A DNA stretch of 64,000 bases, taken from Geoanaerobacter pelophilus. GTDB taxonomy: Bacteria; Desulfobacterota; Desulfuromonadia; Geobacterales; DSM-12255. The notes below the pieces were generated by a model. That model was not told the origin of the DNA, did not search any database, and saw only the letters and a program-made list of their open reading frames with translations. The position numbers and the translations under genes are program-made. The stretch is taken from assembly GCF_018476885.1 (NCBI RefSeq), contig NZ_JAHCVJ010000003.1, forward strand, positions 248,001-312,000, in the 5' to 3' direction. This document shows, in pieces, positions 20,974 to 30,485 of the stretch (within the stretch, counting starts at the first letter, position 1; each line of letters begins with the position of its first letter).

Positions 20974-23379
20974 TTACCGGATGGAAGCGCCAATATTATT
21001 CACAAGAGCATTGACTACACGTTGATGGAGGGCGCTCACTTCCTCGTCAGTCAAAGTCCTGTCAGGAAGCCGATACCTTACCCTGATGGCAATACTCTTA
21101 TGCCCTTCAGGGATATGCTCTCCCTTGTAAAGGTCGAACAGGGAGACTTCTTCGATTTCCTTGATTTTTAAGGTACTGATACAGTCGTTTATGGAGTCTG
21201 CCGAGACAGCATCGGGGAGCAGCATGGCAATGTCCCGTGACGCATCAGGGAACCGGGAAGGCGCCGTAATAGCGGTAGTCTCGCGAACCAATAGAATGAG
21301 ACGACCCATTTCCAGCTCAAAGTAATAAACCGGTTTTTCGATGGCATAGTTTTCCTGAACAGTCGGGTGAATCTCCCCGATGGAACCGATCCGTTCTCCG
21401 GCAGCAAAGATGGTGCAGGCCTTGCCTGGGTGATAGAACGGCTCGATGTCCCGCGGCTCGAATTTCACAGCCGGCACCTTCAGCGCATCAAGGATGTTTT
21501 CGACAACACCCTTGGCATCGAAGAAATCTGCCTCACCCTTGCCCTGATTCCACCCTTCCGGGTTTCTGAGTCCGGAGATCAGGCCGCCAAGCACCAGCGG
21601 TTCGCATGGAGAGTCGTGTTCCGGCTTGACCAGGTACACCCTGCGCAATTCAAAGATGCGCTGGTTGAAAACCCTGAAGTTCGCATTGCGGGCCGATGTC
21701 TCAAGCAAGCCAGGGAGCAGTGTGGTGCGCATGACCGAGTGTTCGTCGATCAATGGATTGAGGAGTTTGACATGGGTCGCACGGTGGTCGTCCCCGGCTA
21801 ACAGCATCCGTTCCGGCACGTCCAGCGGGCTGAAGCTGAAATTGACAACTTCATTGAAACCGTAACTTACCAGCAGATCCCTCACCTTGCGCTCGATACG
21901 CTGGTGAAGCGGTGGGCGATCAGAAACCACACGTGCATATGGCATGGTGACTGGGATATTGTCGTAACCGTACATCCTGGCCAGCTCTTCGATCAAATCT
22001 ATCTCCCGCTCCAGGTCAACCCGGTAGGAAGGCACCGTAACCTGCAGCGTTGCACTATCAACAGCTGTGACAGCGCATTCCAGGCTCTCAAGAATCGACT
22101 GCGCCACGTCCGGGGCGATGAAGACACCAAGCAGTCCTTCGACTCTCCGATGCCTGAGAGTTATGATCCGATTGGAAAGTGGTACCGGATACACATCGAT
22201 CATTCCGGCTGCAATGGAGCCACCGGCGAGCTGACAGATCAAGGATGCCGCCCGATCAAGGGCCCTGGGAACAGCTTCTATATCAGCGCCACGCTCGAAA
22301 CGATGGGATGATTCGGAATGAATCCCCAACCGCTTGCTGGTGCGGCGAATTGCCGAAGGGTTAAACCAGGCGCTTTCAAGCAGAATATTGGTGGTTGTAT
22401 CGGAGATCTCTGAATTTTGCCCGCCCATGATCCCAGCAAGAGCAACTGCCCGGGCGCCGTCCCTGATCGTAAGATCATCGGCCGTCAGGGTTCGCTCCTG
22501 GCCGTCAAGGGTAATGAACTGCTCGCCTGCTGCTGCCCTTCTGACAACGATCCGGCCCTCAACAAGCTGATCGTGATCAAAGGCATGGAGCGGGTGACCA
22601 TACTCCATCAGCACATAGTTGGTCACGTCCACGACGTTGTTGATGGAGCGCATCCCCACCGCATTTAGCCGGCCGACAAGCCAGGCAGGAGACGGCCCAA
22701 TTTTGCACCCTTTGATGTAACGGGCAGCGTATCTGGGGCAGAGATCTGCGTCCTCGGTAACAACCGAGGCGAACTCCAGTGCCGACCTGCTCTCTTCAAC
22801 GATTTGAATCTCCGGCTGAGTGATCTTTTTGCCGAGCTTTGCCGCAACTTCACGGGCAATGCCGATGACGCTAAGGCAGTCAGAGCGGTTCGGCGTCAGA
22901 CCAATTTCAAAAATCACGTCTTTCATTCCCAGGGCGTCGAAAACCGGGGTGCCCAGCACCAAATCGGCAGGCAGGATCATGATTCCGGCAGATTCATCGG
23001 CAATGCCGAGTTCTTTCTCGGAGCAGAGCATGCCCAACGACTCTTCGCCACGAATCTTGGAGCGTTTGATCTTGAAATCGCCGGGAAGAACCGTGCCGAT
23101 CTGGGCCAGGGCAACCTTGTCGCCAGCCTTGAAATTCTGTGCGCCGCAAACAATGTCCAGAATCTCGCTGCCGTTGTTCACCTTGCAAACCGAGAGCTTG
23201 TCCGCATTAGGGTGCTGCGCCTTTTCCTGGACCTGGGCGACGACAACACTGTCCATTCCGGTGAAACGCTCTTCAACCCGTTCCACCTCAAGACCAAGCA
23301 TGGTAAGCATGGCCGAGAGATCAGCAGGGGAGAGATCGACTTCGACGAATTCCTTGAGCCAGTTATAGCTAATTATCAT
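20974..23379 (-). CDS. pheT: Phenylalanine-tRNA ligase beta subunit
   Basis: An 801-residue beta chain of the (alpha-beta)2 enzyme that charges tRNA-Phe. Domains in order: N-terminal beta core (MIISYNWLKEFVEVDLSP), OB-type tRNA-binding domain (VVVAQVQEKAQHPNADKLSVCKVN, residues ~45-150), B3/B4 editing domain, B5 domain (about 400-475), catalytic-like core and the ferredoxin-fold anticodon-binding domain at the C-terminus (APSRFPDASRDIAML...RVRYRLPDRTLTDEEV). Full length. It lies 45 bp after pheS and upstream of ihfA. Confidence 0.97.
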   Translation of the reverse strand: MIISYNWLKEFVEVDLSPADLSAMLTMLGLEVERVEERFTGMDSVVVAQVQEKAQHPNADKLSVCKVNNGSEILDIVCGAQNFKAGDKVALAQIGTVLPGDFKIKRSKIRGEESLGMLCSEKELGIADESAGIMILPADLVLGTPVFDALGMKDVIFEIGLTPNRSDCLSVIGIAREVAAKLGKKITQPEIQIVEESRSALEFASVVTEDADLCPRYAARYIKGCKIGPSPAWLVGRLNAVGMRSINNVVDVTNYVLMEYGHPLHAFDHDQLVEGRIVVRRAAAGEQFITLDGQERTLTADDLTIRDGARAVALAGIMGGQNSEISDTTTNILLESAWFNPSAIRRTSKRLGIHSESSHRFERGADIEAVPRALDRAASLICQLAGGSIAAGMIDVYPVPLSNRIITLRHRRVEGLLGVFIAPDVAQSILESLECAVTAVDSATLQVTVPSYRVDLEREIDLIEELARMYGYDNIPVTMPYARVVSDRPPLHQRIERKVRDLLVSYGFNEVVNFSFSPLDVPERMLLAGDDHRATHVKLLNPLIDEHSVMRTTLLPGLLETSARNANFRVFNQRIFELRRVYLVKPEHDSPCEPLVLGGLISGLRNPEGWNQGKGEADFFDAKGVVENILDALKVPAVKFEPRDIEPFYHPGKACTIFAAGERIGSIGEIHPTVQENYAIEKPVYYFELEMGRLILLVRETTAITAPSRFPDASRDIAMLLPDAVSADSINDCISTLKIKEIEEVSLFDLYKGEHIPEGHKSIAIRVRYRLPDRTLTDEEVSALHQRVVNALVNNIGASIR

Positions 23380-23424
23380 ATGAATGAACTTTCAAGTATC
23401 CACTTAAAGGTAATAAGGCAACTA

Positions 23425-24447
23425 TCAGAATTGTCTCAGAAACCTGAGATCATTTTCAAACAGCAGTCTCATGTCGTTAATCCCGTACTTGAGCATGGCA
23501 ATCCGCTCGATCCCCATGCCGAAAGCAAAGCCGGTAACCGATTCAGGGTCGTACTGCACATGCTTGAACACTTCAGGATCTACCATGCCTGCACCGAGTA
23601 TCTCAAGCCATCCCGACTGCTTGCAAACCCGACACCCCTTCCCTTTACAGATAACACAGGCGATATCAACCTCTGCAGACGGTTCAGTGAATGGGAAAAA
23701 ACTCGGGCGGAGCCTGACGCCGATATCCTTGCCAAAGTACTGAGTAACAAAGATGGTCAAAATCCCTTTCAAGTCGGCAAAGGTAATCCCTTTGTCCACC
23801 ATGAACCCTTCAATCTGGTGAAACATCGGTGAATGGGTAGCATCATAGTCGCAGCGATATACGGTGCCCGGAGCAATAACCCGGACCGGCGGCGCATGAT
23901 TGAGCATAGTCCTGATCTGGACCGGTGAGGTATGGGTTCTCAGCAACAGGTTGTTCTCAACGAAAAAGGTATCCTGCATATCACGCGCAGGGTGATCCTT
24001 GGGAAAATTCAGTGCCTCGAAGTTGTAGTAATCGAGCTCGATCTCAGGTCCTTCGGCAATCTGGAACCCCAGTCCGGCAAAGATATCGCTGACCTCTTCA
24101 ATAACCATCGAGACCGGATGCTTGGACCCTTTGGCAAGCTGGCGACCCGGCAGAGTAACATCGATTCGCTCACTGCTGAGCTTTTCGGCCCTGGCTCGCT
24201 TCCGGGTAAGTTCCAGAACCGATTCGATCCGCTCTTCCAACAGGTCCCTGACGGTGTTTACCACCTGGCCAAGCTTCGGTCTCTCTTCAGGAGTAAGAGC
24301 GCCGATCCCCTTCATTACGGAAGTCAGTTCGCCTTTTTTGCCAAGATATTTAACCCGCAAATTCTGGAGTTCTTCTTCGCTGGCAATTGAGTCGATCTCT
24401 TGAAGTGCCCTGGATTTGAGCTGTTCAAGTTGTTCATTCATGGACAT
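23425..24447 (-). CDS. pheS: Phenylalanine-tRNA ligase alpha subunit
   Basis: A 340-residue catalytic chain. An N-terminal coiled coil (LEQLKSRALQEIDSI...) binds tRNA; the class II core has motif 2 (HTSPVQIRTM...GTVYRCDYDATHSPMFHQIEGF) and motif 3 (GFAFGMGIERIAMLKYGI). The insert CVICKGKGCRVCKQSGWLEILG contains four cysteines arranged as a zinc-ribbon-like CxxCx4CxxC, also present in other PheS of this group. The family length is as expected. It follows rplT with an intrinsic terminator or attenuator between. Confidence 0.97.
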   Translation of the reverse strand: MSMNEQLEQLKSRALQEIDSIASEEELQNLRVKYLGKKGELTSVMKGIGALTPEERPKLGQVVNTVRDLLEERIESVLELTRKRARAEKLSSERIDVTLPGRQLAKGSKHPVSMVIEEVSDIFAGLGFQIAEGPEIELDYYNFEALNFPKDHPARDMQDTFFVENNLLLRTHTSPVQIRTMLNHAPPVRVIAPGTVYRCDYDATHSPMFHQIEGFMVDKGITFADLKGILTIFVTQYFGKDIGVRLRPSFFPFTEPSAEVDIACVICKGKGCRVCKQSGWLEILGAGMVDPEVFKHVQYDPESVTGFAFGMGIERIAMLKYGINDMRLLFENDLRFLRQF

Positions 24448-24470
24448 ATATTTTGGCCTTTTGATAAAAA

Positions 24471-24501
24471 AAGGGAAATGAGAGTAGCTCCCATTTCCCT
24501 T
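24471..24501 (-). terminator. Intrinsic terminator/attenuator between rplT and pheS
   Basis: AAGGGAAATG (24471-24480) pairs with CATTTCCCTT (24492-24501), followed on the minus strand by a T7 run (24464-24470). It lies 18 bp past the rplT stop and 24 bp before pheS. Either it ends the infC-rpmI-rplT message or it attenuates pheST. Confidence 0.75.
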
Positions 24502-24518
24502 TTATCGGATCGCAAACT

Positions 24519-24872
24519 TTAGACGCTGGCTTTAGCCGTGGCTGCGATTGCAGTGAACCCGGCAGGGTCTGATACTGCGATGTCAGCCATAACCTTGCGG
24601 TCAATGGCAACATTTGCCACTTTGAGCCCATGAATCAGCTTGCTGTAGGTAAGCCCGTTGAGACGTGCTGCTGCGTTGATGCGGGTAATCCAGAGTGCAC
24701 GGAAATCCCTCTTCTTGACACGACGGTCGCGGAACGCGTAATTAAGTGCGCGATCCACTGCCTCTGTGGCACTCCTGAAAAGTTTACTCCTGGCACCGCG
24801 GTAGCCTTTTGCGAGCTTTAATACCTTGTTTCTTCTCTGTCTCGCTTTAAATCCTCGTTTTGCGCGTGGCAT
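24519..24872 (-). CDS. rplT: 50S ribosomal protein L20
   Basis: A 117-residue basic protein with the usual start [35 protein letters not shown] and the C-terminal globular domain ([40 protein letters not shown]). It is an early assembly protein of the large subunit that binds 23S rRNA, and in many bacteria it represses its own operon. Gene order infC-rpmI-rplT-pheST is the classic one. Confidence 0.98.
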   Translation of the reverse strand: MPRAKRGFKARQRRNKVLKLAKGYRGARSKLFRSATEAVDRALNYAFRDRRVKKRDFRALWITRINAAARLNGLTYSKLIHGLKVANVAIDRKVMADIAVSDPAGFTAIAATAKASV

Positions 24873-24982
24873 GTTCTACTCCTCTTTTTCTCTGTATTTC
24901 ACCTGATCCGCAAGGGGAGACGTTTCCTCACGGTTCTCGGCAACTGGTAAAACGTGAACAGTGACACTGATCACGTTTCTTA

Positions 24983-25180
24983 TTACATGTACGGAATCAG
25001 CCTGGCAATATTCTTGTGGTCAACAGCAGCCACAATTGCACCCTTACGCAGGTTGCGCTTGTTCTTGGTGGTTTTGGAAGTCAGAATATGGCTGGTAAAG
25101 GCATGGCTTCTCTTGATCTTGCCGGTGCCGGTCTTTTTGAAGCGCTTCGCTGCGCCACGGTTGGTCTTGATTTTTGGCAT
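24983..25180 (-). CDS. rpmI: 50S ribosomal protein L35
   Basis: A 65-residue basic protein, [32 protein letters not shown]..., matching L35 along its length. It lies between infC (19 bp upstream) and rplT (about 110 bp downstream). The rpmI-rplT gap is longer than usual in this operon and might hold L20 control structure, but none could be shown by eye. Confidence 0.98.
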   Translation of the reverse strand: MPKIKTNRGAAKRFKKTGTGKIKRSHAFTSHILTSKTTKNKRNLRKGAIVAAVDHKNIARLIPYM

Positions 25181-25199
25181 TTCAATCTCCTTGCTTTAT

Positions 25200-25712
25200 C
25201 TATTTTTTAGGGGCGACAATCATGTACATGCTGCGCCCTTCCATTTTTGGTCTTACTTCGATTACTGCAATCTCCTGAAGCTCTTCAGAAATTTTTTCGA
25301 GGATTTCCAGGCCAAGGTTGGTATGAGTTATCTCTCTGCCGCGGAACACCATGGTGATCTTGGCCTTATTACCCTCTTCCAGAAACCGCTTGACATGCTT
25401 GACTTTAAAGTCAAGGTCATGGTCATCGGTTTTTGGTCTGAGCTTCACCTCTTTGAGTTGAACCTGAACCTGCTTTTTCTTAGCTTCCTGAAGCTTCTTG
25501 CTCTGCTGATACTTGAATTTCCCGAAATCCATTATTCGACAAACAGGGGGCACCGCTGTGGGCGAAACCTCCACAAGATCCAGTTCCTTTTCTGCCGCCA
25601 TAGCCAAAGCGTCACCAAGTGAGAGAATGCCTATCTGTTCGCTCTCCGGGCCGATAACCCTTACTTCACGTGCCCTGATGGCCTGATTGATGTTTACGGT
25701 CGGTTTAGCTAT
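25200..25712 (-). CDS. infC: Translation initiation factor IF-3, AUA start codon
   Basis: 170 residues. The reading frame begins at ATA 25712, which sits 8 nt after AGGAGG and gives the family N-terminus AKPTVNINQAIRAREVRVIGPESEQIGILSLGDALAMAAEKELDLVEV. No ATG, GTG or TTG lies near it, and the first in-frame ATG (25607) would cut off about 35 conserved residues. Rare AUU/AUA/AUC starts are known for infC: IF-3 rejects them, giving self-repression. The C-terminal domain (KEVKLRPKTDDHDLDFKVKHVKRFLEEGNKAKITMVFRGREITH) binds the 30S platform. Confidence 0.95.
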   Translation of the reverse strand: MAKPTVNINQAIRAREVRVIGPESEQIGILSLGDALAMAAEKELDLVEVSPTAVPPVCRIMDFGKFKYQQSKKLQEAKKKQVQVQLKEVKLRPKTDDHDLDFKVKHVKRFLEEGNKAKITMVFRGREITHTNLGLEILEKISEELQEIAVIEVRPKMEGRSMYMIVAPKK

Positions 25713-25730
25713 GGTACCACCTCCTGAAAA

Positions 25731-25859
25731 AAAGAATTTGTGCTGACTCCATCTGCTGCATTGCGTTCGCTCTTCGTCGCTGCCGCGTACCCTTATAAAG
25801 GGTATGCCTCACTCCCCAGAACTCGCAAGCCTTGCATATGAAGCTATAACAAATTCTTT
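25731..25859. repeat. Long inverted repeat element between thrS and infC
   Basis: AAAGAATTTGT (25731-25741) and ACAAATTCTTT (25849-25859) are perfect inverted copies enclosing 107 bp that has its own hairpin (GTACCCTTATAAAGGGTA around 25788-25805). The element fills most of the thrS-infC gap and ends 10 bp before the thrS stop. It could be a dispersed repeat of the genome or a structured infC leader RNA. Confidence 0.5.
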
Positions 25860-25869
25860 GGGTCGACGT

Positions 25870-27780
25870 TTATTTATGGTCTGCGGATGCCTTTAAAATG
25901 AACTCGGCAAAGGCATCTGCCGTCATTGGTTCAAGGTTGCTACCATCACGGAAGCGTGGAGTCACGGTTGCGGTTTCCACTTCGCGGTCGCCGATGACCA
26001 ACATGTATGGCACTTTCTGCAACTGCGCTTCCCTGATCTTGAATCCGAGCTTTTCGTTCCGGAAATCTTTCTGGACACGAATACCGGCAGCGCGCAATGT
26101 CTGATAAACCTGCTGCGCATATGGCTGCTGGTTGTCGGTGACTGTCATGACCATTGCCTGCACAGGGGACAGCCACACCGGGAAGTTGCCGGCAAAGTGT
26201 TCGATCAGGACGCCGATGAAACGTTCAATCGACCCGAGGATTACCCTATGCACCATCACAGGTCGCTTACGGTCGCCGTTTGCATCAACGTAGGTCAGGT
26301 CAAACCGCTCTGGGAGCGTAAAATCGCACTGGATTGTAGCACACTGCCACCTTCTGTCAAGACAATCACGCAACTTGATGTCTATCTTCGGCCCGTAGAA
26401 TGCGCCGTCACCCTCATTAATCTCGAACTCGCGACCACTGTCCTTCAAAGCGCCGAGCAAGGCACCGGTGGCGCGCTCCCAGTCCTCATCGGAACCGATA
26501 GACTTGTCAGGCCTGGTGGAGAGTTCCATCTCGTACTCAAAACCGAAGATCCCCATCACGTCATTGACAAAGGATATGACCCCTTTGATCTCGGCATCCA
26601 GTTGCTCCGGGGTGCAGAGGATATGGGCATCGTCCTGGGTAAAGCAACGCACTCGCAGCAGGCCGTGCAGAACTCCGGCGCGCTCATGGCGATGAACCGT
26701 GCCAAGCTCGAAAAAACGGAGCGGCAGGTCGCGATAGCTCCTGAGGTGAGACTTGTAAATCATCATGTGCGACAGGCAGTTCATCGGCTTGATGCCGAAC
26801 CCTTGCTCATCAACCTCGGTGAAATACATGTTCTCGCGGTAGTTCTCGTAATGGCCGGACCGCTGCCAGAGTTCGGTCTTGAGTATCTGTGGCCCTAAAA
26901 CAATATCGTAATCTCTTTTAAGGTGCTCTTTGCGCTCAAAGTCTTCGATAATAGTCCGAAGCAGCGCCCCCTTCGGATGCCAGATAGCAAATCCGGCCCC
27001 AACCTCGTCGGAAAAAGAGAAGAGATCAAGTTCCCGCCCGAGCTTGCGATGGTCGCGGCGCTTCGCCTCTTCCAGCCGCTCCAGATAGGCATCCAGCTCC
27101 TTCTTGTCGCTAAAGGCAGTACCGTAAACTCGTTGCAGCATCCGGTTGTTTTCATTGCCACGCCAATAAGCGCCTGCAATCGAAGTGATCTTGAAAGCCT
27201 TGCACCATGAGGTTGAAGGCAAATGTGGACCACGACAAAGATCAACAAAATCACCCTGACGGTAAAGCGATACCGTCTCAACATCAAGATCGCTGATGAT
27301 CTCGACCTTGTATCCTTCACCCATCTCGGCAAACAATTTTATTGCATCGGCCTTGGAAAGCTGTTCACGCCTGATCGGAATATCGGCCTTGGCCAGTTCC
27401 CGCATCTTCTCCTCGATCCGCTCAAGATCTTCGGTAGTGAATGGCTGCTCGACATCAAAGTCATAGTAAAAACCGGTCTCGATGGAGGGACCGATGGTAA
27501 CCTTGGCCGCCGGGAACAGGGCTTTGACCGCCTGGGCCATGAGATGTGAAGTCGAATGCCTGATAATGTCAAGGGCTTCCGGGCTCTTGTCAGTAACAAT
27601 GGCAACAGCGGCGGCATCCTGTAACGGAGCGTAAACATCAACAAGCTCGTCATTGACCTTACCGGCAATGGCTGCCTTGGCAAGTCCGGCGCCAATCGAA
27701 GCAGCAAGGTCACGTACTGTTGCCCCGGCAGACAAAGTCCTGGTGGAACCATCCGGCAATGTTACGGTAATATCGCTCAT
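25870..27780 (-). CDS. thrS: Threonine-tRNA ligase
   Basis: 636 residues from the ATG at 27780, which gives [12 protein letters not shown] as in other ThrS; the ATG at 27807 adds nine residues not seen in the family. Domains: TGS (1-62), editing domain with [11 protein letters not shown] (HxxxH) near 75-85 and CRGPHLPST, class II catalytic core with [34 protein letters not shown], and an anticodon-binding domain at the C-terminus. MNCLSH replaces the commoner MNCPGH but keeps the zinc-binding cysteine. It precedes infC as in many bacteria. Confidence 0.97.
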   Translation of the reverse strand: MSDITVTLPDGSTRTLSAGATVRDLAASIGAGLAKAAIAGKVNDELVDVYAPLQDAAAVAIVTDKSPEALDIIRHSTSHLMAQAVKALFPAAKVTIGPSIETGFYYDFDVEQPFTTEDLERIEEKMRELAKADIPIRREQLSKADAIKLFAEMGEGYKVEIISDLDVETVSLYRQGDFVDLCRGPHLPSTSWCKAFKITSIAGAYWRGNENNRMLQRVYGTAFSDKKELDAYLERLEEAKRRDHRKLGRELDLFSFSDEVGAGFAIWHPKGALLRTIIEDFERKEHLKRDYDIVLGPQILKTELWQRSGHYENYRENMYFTEVDEQGFGIKPMNCLSHMMIYKSHLRSYRDLPLRFFELGTVHRHERAGVLHGLLRVRCFTQDDAHILCTPEQLDAEIKGVISFVNDVMGIFGFEYEMELSTRPDKSIGSDEDWERATGALLGALKDSGREFEINEGDGAFYGPKIDIKLRDCLDRRWQCATIQCDFTLPERFDLTYVDANGDRKRPVMVHRVILGSIERFIGVLIEHFAGNFPVWLSPVQAMVMTVTDNQQPYAQQVYQTLRAAGIRVQKDFRNEKLGFKIREAQLQKVPYMLVIGDREVETATVTPRFRDGSNLEPMTADAFAEFILKASADHK

Positions 27781-27852
27781 TACTGGCCTTTTAACAGAAA
27801 GAGGCATCGAACTTCGATGCCCCGTATCCGATGTTGGTGCAGATGAATTGCA

Positions 27853-27927
27853 TGGTAGGCGCGGGCGGTTTCGAACCGCCGACCCCTAGCGTGTCGAGCT
27901 AGTGCTCTACCCCTGAGCTACGCGCCT
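27853..27927 (-). tRNA. tRNA-Val(GAC)
   Basis: A 75-nt cloverleaf with encoded CCA. Acceptor AGGCGCG/CGCGCCT, D-arm GCTC-AGGGGTA-GAGC, anticodon loop TCGACAC on a CTAGC/GCTAG stem giving anticodon GAC, and T-loop GTTCGAAAC. No integrase is next to it, and nothing suggests insertion here. Confidence 0.96.
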
Positions 27928-27952
27928 ATAAGCAAAACGAAGGTGATTATTA

Positions 27953-29086
27953 TCAATGCCTGCCCGCGATGTCAAGCAAATAGTTAGGCAGTTGAGGCGT
28001 TTTAAGATTCAACAGCGAAACTGTTGCGGTAAAAACCTCGTCAGGGAGAATTTCTGCCATGCAGCGCGCATTAATAGGGCAGCGCGGCGTATACCCGAAT
28101 TGAGTACAGGGAGAGCAGTTGAGATGCCGGTCTATGACAATATGATCAGCTCCTCGGGGCGCCCATTTCCTGGCGATACCTGACCCAAAAAGGGAAACCG
28201 TGGGCCGTCCCAAGCCAACCCCGATATGCAAAATGCCGGAATCACCGCTCACCAGAACAGCACAGCGGTCTACCACCGCAGCCGATTCCAGCAGGGAGGT
28301 CTTGGCTGCTAAATTGAGTGCTGCCGGCAGCCCCCGGACAATCGCTTCTCCCTCCCTGGCATCTTCCATCCCCCCAATCACAACTACCGGGACTCCCTCA
28401 TCGGTCAGACGTTGCGCCAAGGTCCTGAACCGGTCCACTCCCCAGCGCCGCTCCGGGATGCTGGCACCAGGGAAAATGGCTACAAACTTACCACTATTAA
28501 GAGGCCTAAGCAGTTCTGTGGCCCTGGCTGCGGCTGCAGAAGGCACTTCAAGCCAGGCGGTCTCAATATGCTGGGGGGAGTTGATACCGAGAGGCTCCAA
28601 AAGTCTTAAAAAACTTACTACTTCGTAATCGTCGTGCGAGTAGGGAATCGGAAAGCTTAACAGCCTGCTTCTTTCATTAGTGGCAAAGCCTATCAGTGTT
28701 GCAGCCTTAGTCAGTCTTGCCACCACAGCCGAAAGCCGGTGCCACTGCTCGGTATCGATGACGACGTCATACTCTTTCCGGAATACCGAAAGAAACTCAT
28801 GCGGAACGTCATAATTCATAACTGATCGTAAAAGCGGCGAAAGCGCAAATATGGAAGAATTACGCCGCTCGGCGAGGATATCTATCGCAATATTGGGGAA
28901 CCGCTTCTTGAGCAGTTGTACGGCCGGCAAGAGATGAACAGCGTCCCCAATTCCACCGGGACGAATGATCAGAATCGACGAGACGACCCCGTGATCGGAT
29001 TGCACGGGGGAGAAGATACTAAGAATTCGTACGGCCAAACAGCCGAAGATCATATCAATGATCTTGAGCATTCGGATAATTTTCAC
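27953..29086 (-). CDS. Glycosyltransferase family 9 (heptosyltransferase-like)
   Basis: A 377-residue GT-B enzyme. ILIIRPGGIGDAVHLLPAVQLLKKRFPNIAIDILAE (about 36-71) is the ADP-heptose transferase N-terminal signature, and SGDSGILHIGVGLGRPTVSLFGSG followed by WAPRG is the donor-binding region. C-terminal cysteines (LNCSPCTQFGYTPRCPINARCM) occur in a subset of GT9 proteins. It likely adds heptose or a related sugar to the LPS core, facing the cytoplasm. It sits at one end of the glycan cluster next to tRNA-Val, and 148 bp separates it from a broken FAD gene. Confidence 0.9.
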   Translation of the reverse strand: MKIIRMLKIIDMIFGCLAVRILSIFSPVQSDHGVVSSILIIRPGGIGDAVHLLPAVQLLKKRFPNIAIDILAERRNSSIFALSPLLRSVMNYDVPHEFLSVFRKEYDVVIDTEQWHRLSAVVARLTKAATLIGFATNERSRLLSFPIPYSHDDYEVVSFLRLLEPLGINSPQHIETAWLEVPSAAAARATELLRPLNSGKFVAIFPGASIPERRWGVDRFRTLAQRLTDEGVPVVVIGGMEDAREGEAIVRGLPAALNLAAKTSLLESAAVVDRCAVLVSGDSGILHIGVGLGRPTVSLFGSGIARKWAPRGADHIVIDRHLNCSPCTQFGYTPRCPINARCMAEILPDEVFTATVSLLNLKTPQLPNYLLDIAGRH

Positions 29087-29234
29087 AATGCAGTTCCAAT
29101 ATACGGAATATCATCGCCCCAGGCACGTTGTACGGCGACTAGTTATAAACGTCGGTAATCCGGCAATAGAGAGAATAGTTTACAGGGAGAGACATCAAAC
29201 ATGGGATTGACTCGCTCGCCGGTGAAATCGAGTC

Positions 29235-29417
29235 CTACGGTGAGCCCTGAATGCACTCAAACACCTCATTCGGCAACTGCCTTATTTTGTTCGGCTTACA
29301 TGACACCCAGTCGTTAAACTCAAGAATCTGCCAGTCAGTATGGCTGAGCTTTGAGAAATGGTAGGCAGCACCCAGACCGCTGGGACCGGCGCCGATGATT
29401 ATAATTTTGTTATGCAT
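29235..29417 (-). pseudogene. Truncated FAD/NAD(P)-binding oxidoreductase
   Basis: A 60-codon reading frame with a perfect dinucleotide-binding start, KIIIIGAGPSGLGAAYHF, followed by WQILEFNDWVS, like the opening of amine-oxidase or protoporphyrinogen-oxidase-like enzymes of surface-glycan clusters, which usually exceed 400 residues. After about residue 40 similarity is lost, and a stop follows. The rest of the gene is not found in the next 150 bp, so it is a remnant left by a deletion. The start has a good AAAGGGTGAT-type site. Confidence 0.7.
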
Positions 29418-29435
29418 AGATCACCCTTTATTTGC

Positions 29436-30485
29436 TTAATTCGTTTTCTGTTGGTAACAAGCTACTGCTTTCCGCCATTCATCGAGTTGGCACTTCATAG
29501 CTATCCAGAGAGCATACTTTTTTGAAATAGCCACAAGTAATGGAAAAATCATAGCATGCCCTAATCCGTGCCCATGTAAGGCTGAGGCCTTAACAACGGC
29601 ACCAGGATAGCCAATAAGGGCCAGAATCGAAGAACATATCTTCTGCAGGGGTATATACTCATAATTTAACCGTAACGCCTTAAACGGGTATAATCTTCTG
29701 TTTTTTCTGCAGAGGTATTCCCCACCCACATAATTCGCCAGAGTCTTGAAGTAAGCGGCAAGAGTTGCTCTACACACATGCCTGACAACAAGTGAAGTGT
29801 CAAACTCGAAACGTCCTCCGAGAGCTAGCAATCGAAAGCAGATGTCAGGATCTTCGCCGCCAGGGCGACGAAAAACTTCATCAAACCCCTTGACTTCAAT
29901 TAACATCCGCTTTCTAAACAGAGCATTTGATGTTCTAAGGTAAGGGACTACGTCCTTGACAGTAAGGTTTTTCACATGAACCGGGCGAATCCGGAATCTC
30001 CCAAGTGTCGGAATATGATTGAATTCATCGATATATTTTACAAACTCCGCTGCGAATCTAGAGCCCTCTTCCACTATGCTGTCCAAAGGACCGCCAATCC
30101 CGATTACATCCGAGGAGAGATGCTCGATATGCCCGATACACTGTGAAATCCAAGAAGCTGGCAGGCGACAATCGTCGTCCGTAAAAAGGATGAACTCCCC
30201 ACGAGAAAGGCTGATACCGACATTTCTGGAATATGAAACGCCTCTGTTTTCGTGATGAGCTGTGCGAAAATTGATTGAACAGCGATTGGCAAAACTTTTT
30301 AAAACCTCATCTGTGTTATCAGTGGAACCGTCGTTAACAACAATTACCTCAAAGCTGTCCCTGTCACATGACTGAAGATCAAGTGTTACAAGGCATTTTT
30401 CAAGGTGTTCTGCGCGATTGAAGGTGGCAATAACAACGCTGATAAACAACGGAGACTTTGTCATTTCGGATTTAGTGGTTCTCAC
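29436..30485 (-). CDS. Glycosyltransferase family 2
   Basis: A 349-residue GT-A enzyme: FISVVIATFNRAEHLEKCLVTLDLQS (about 13-38), VIVVNDGSTDNTDEVL, FILFTDDDCRLPASWISQC with the DDD metal site, and GGEDPDICFRLLALG for the acceptor-base region. The C-terminus is hydrophobic (IFPLLVAISKKYALWIAMK), so it may sit at the inner membrane. It overlaps the next gene upstream (30482) by 4 bp, so it is in the glycan operon. Donor and acceptor are unknown. Confidence 0.92.
   Translation of the reverse strand: MRTTKSEMTKSPLFISVVIATFNRAEHLEKCLVTLDLQSCDRDSFEVIVVNDGSTDNTDEVLKSFANRCSINFRTAHHENRGVSYSRNVGISLSRGEFILFTDDDCRLPASWISQCIGHIEHLSSDVIGIGGPLDSIVEEGSRFAAEFVKYIDEFNHIPTLGRFRIRPVHVKNLTVKDVVPYLRTSNALFRKRMLIEVKGFDEVFRRPGGEDPDICFRLLALGGRFEFDTSLVVRHVCRATLAAYFKTLANYVGGEYLCRKNRRLYPFKALRLNYEYIPLQKICSSILALIGYPGAVVKASALHGHGLGHAMIFPLLVAISKKYALWIAMKCQLDEWRKAVACYQQKTN

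Noticed and set aside
24434-24631. Leader peptide with Phe codons before pheS
   Set aside because: Its start lies inside rplT in another frame and the Phe run is simply the T-tract of the terminator; no ribosome binding site was seen.
25870-27780. ThrS MNCLSH in place of MNCPGH as a sign of unusual chemistry
   Set aside because: The zinc-binding cysteine and the other catalytic residues are kept, and similar changes appear to be normal in this bacterial group.
27853-27927. tRNA-Val as an insertion point for the glycan cluster
   Set aside because: No integrase or repeated tRNA end is nearby, and the flanking genes look like ordinary envelope-biosynthesis genes.
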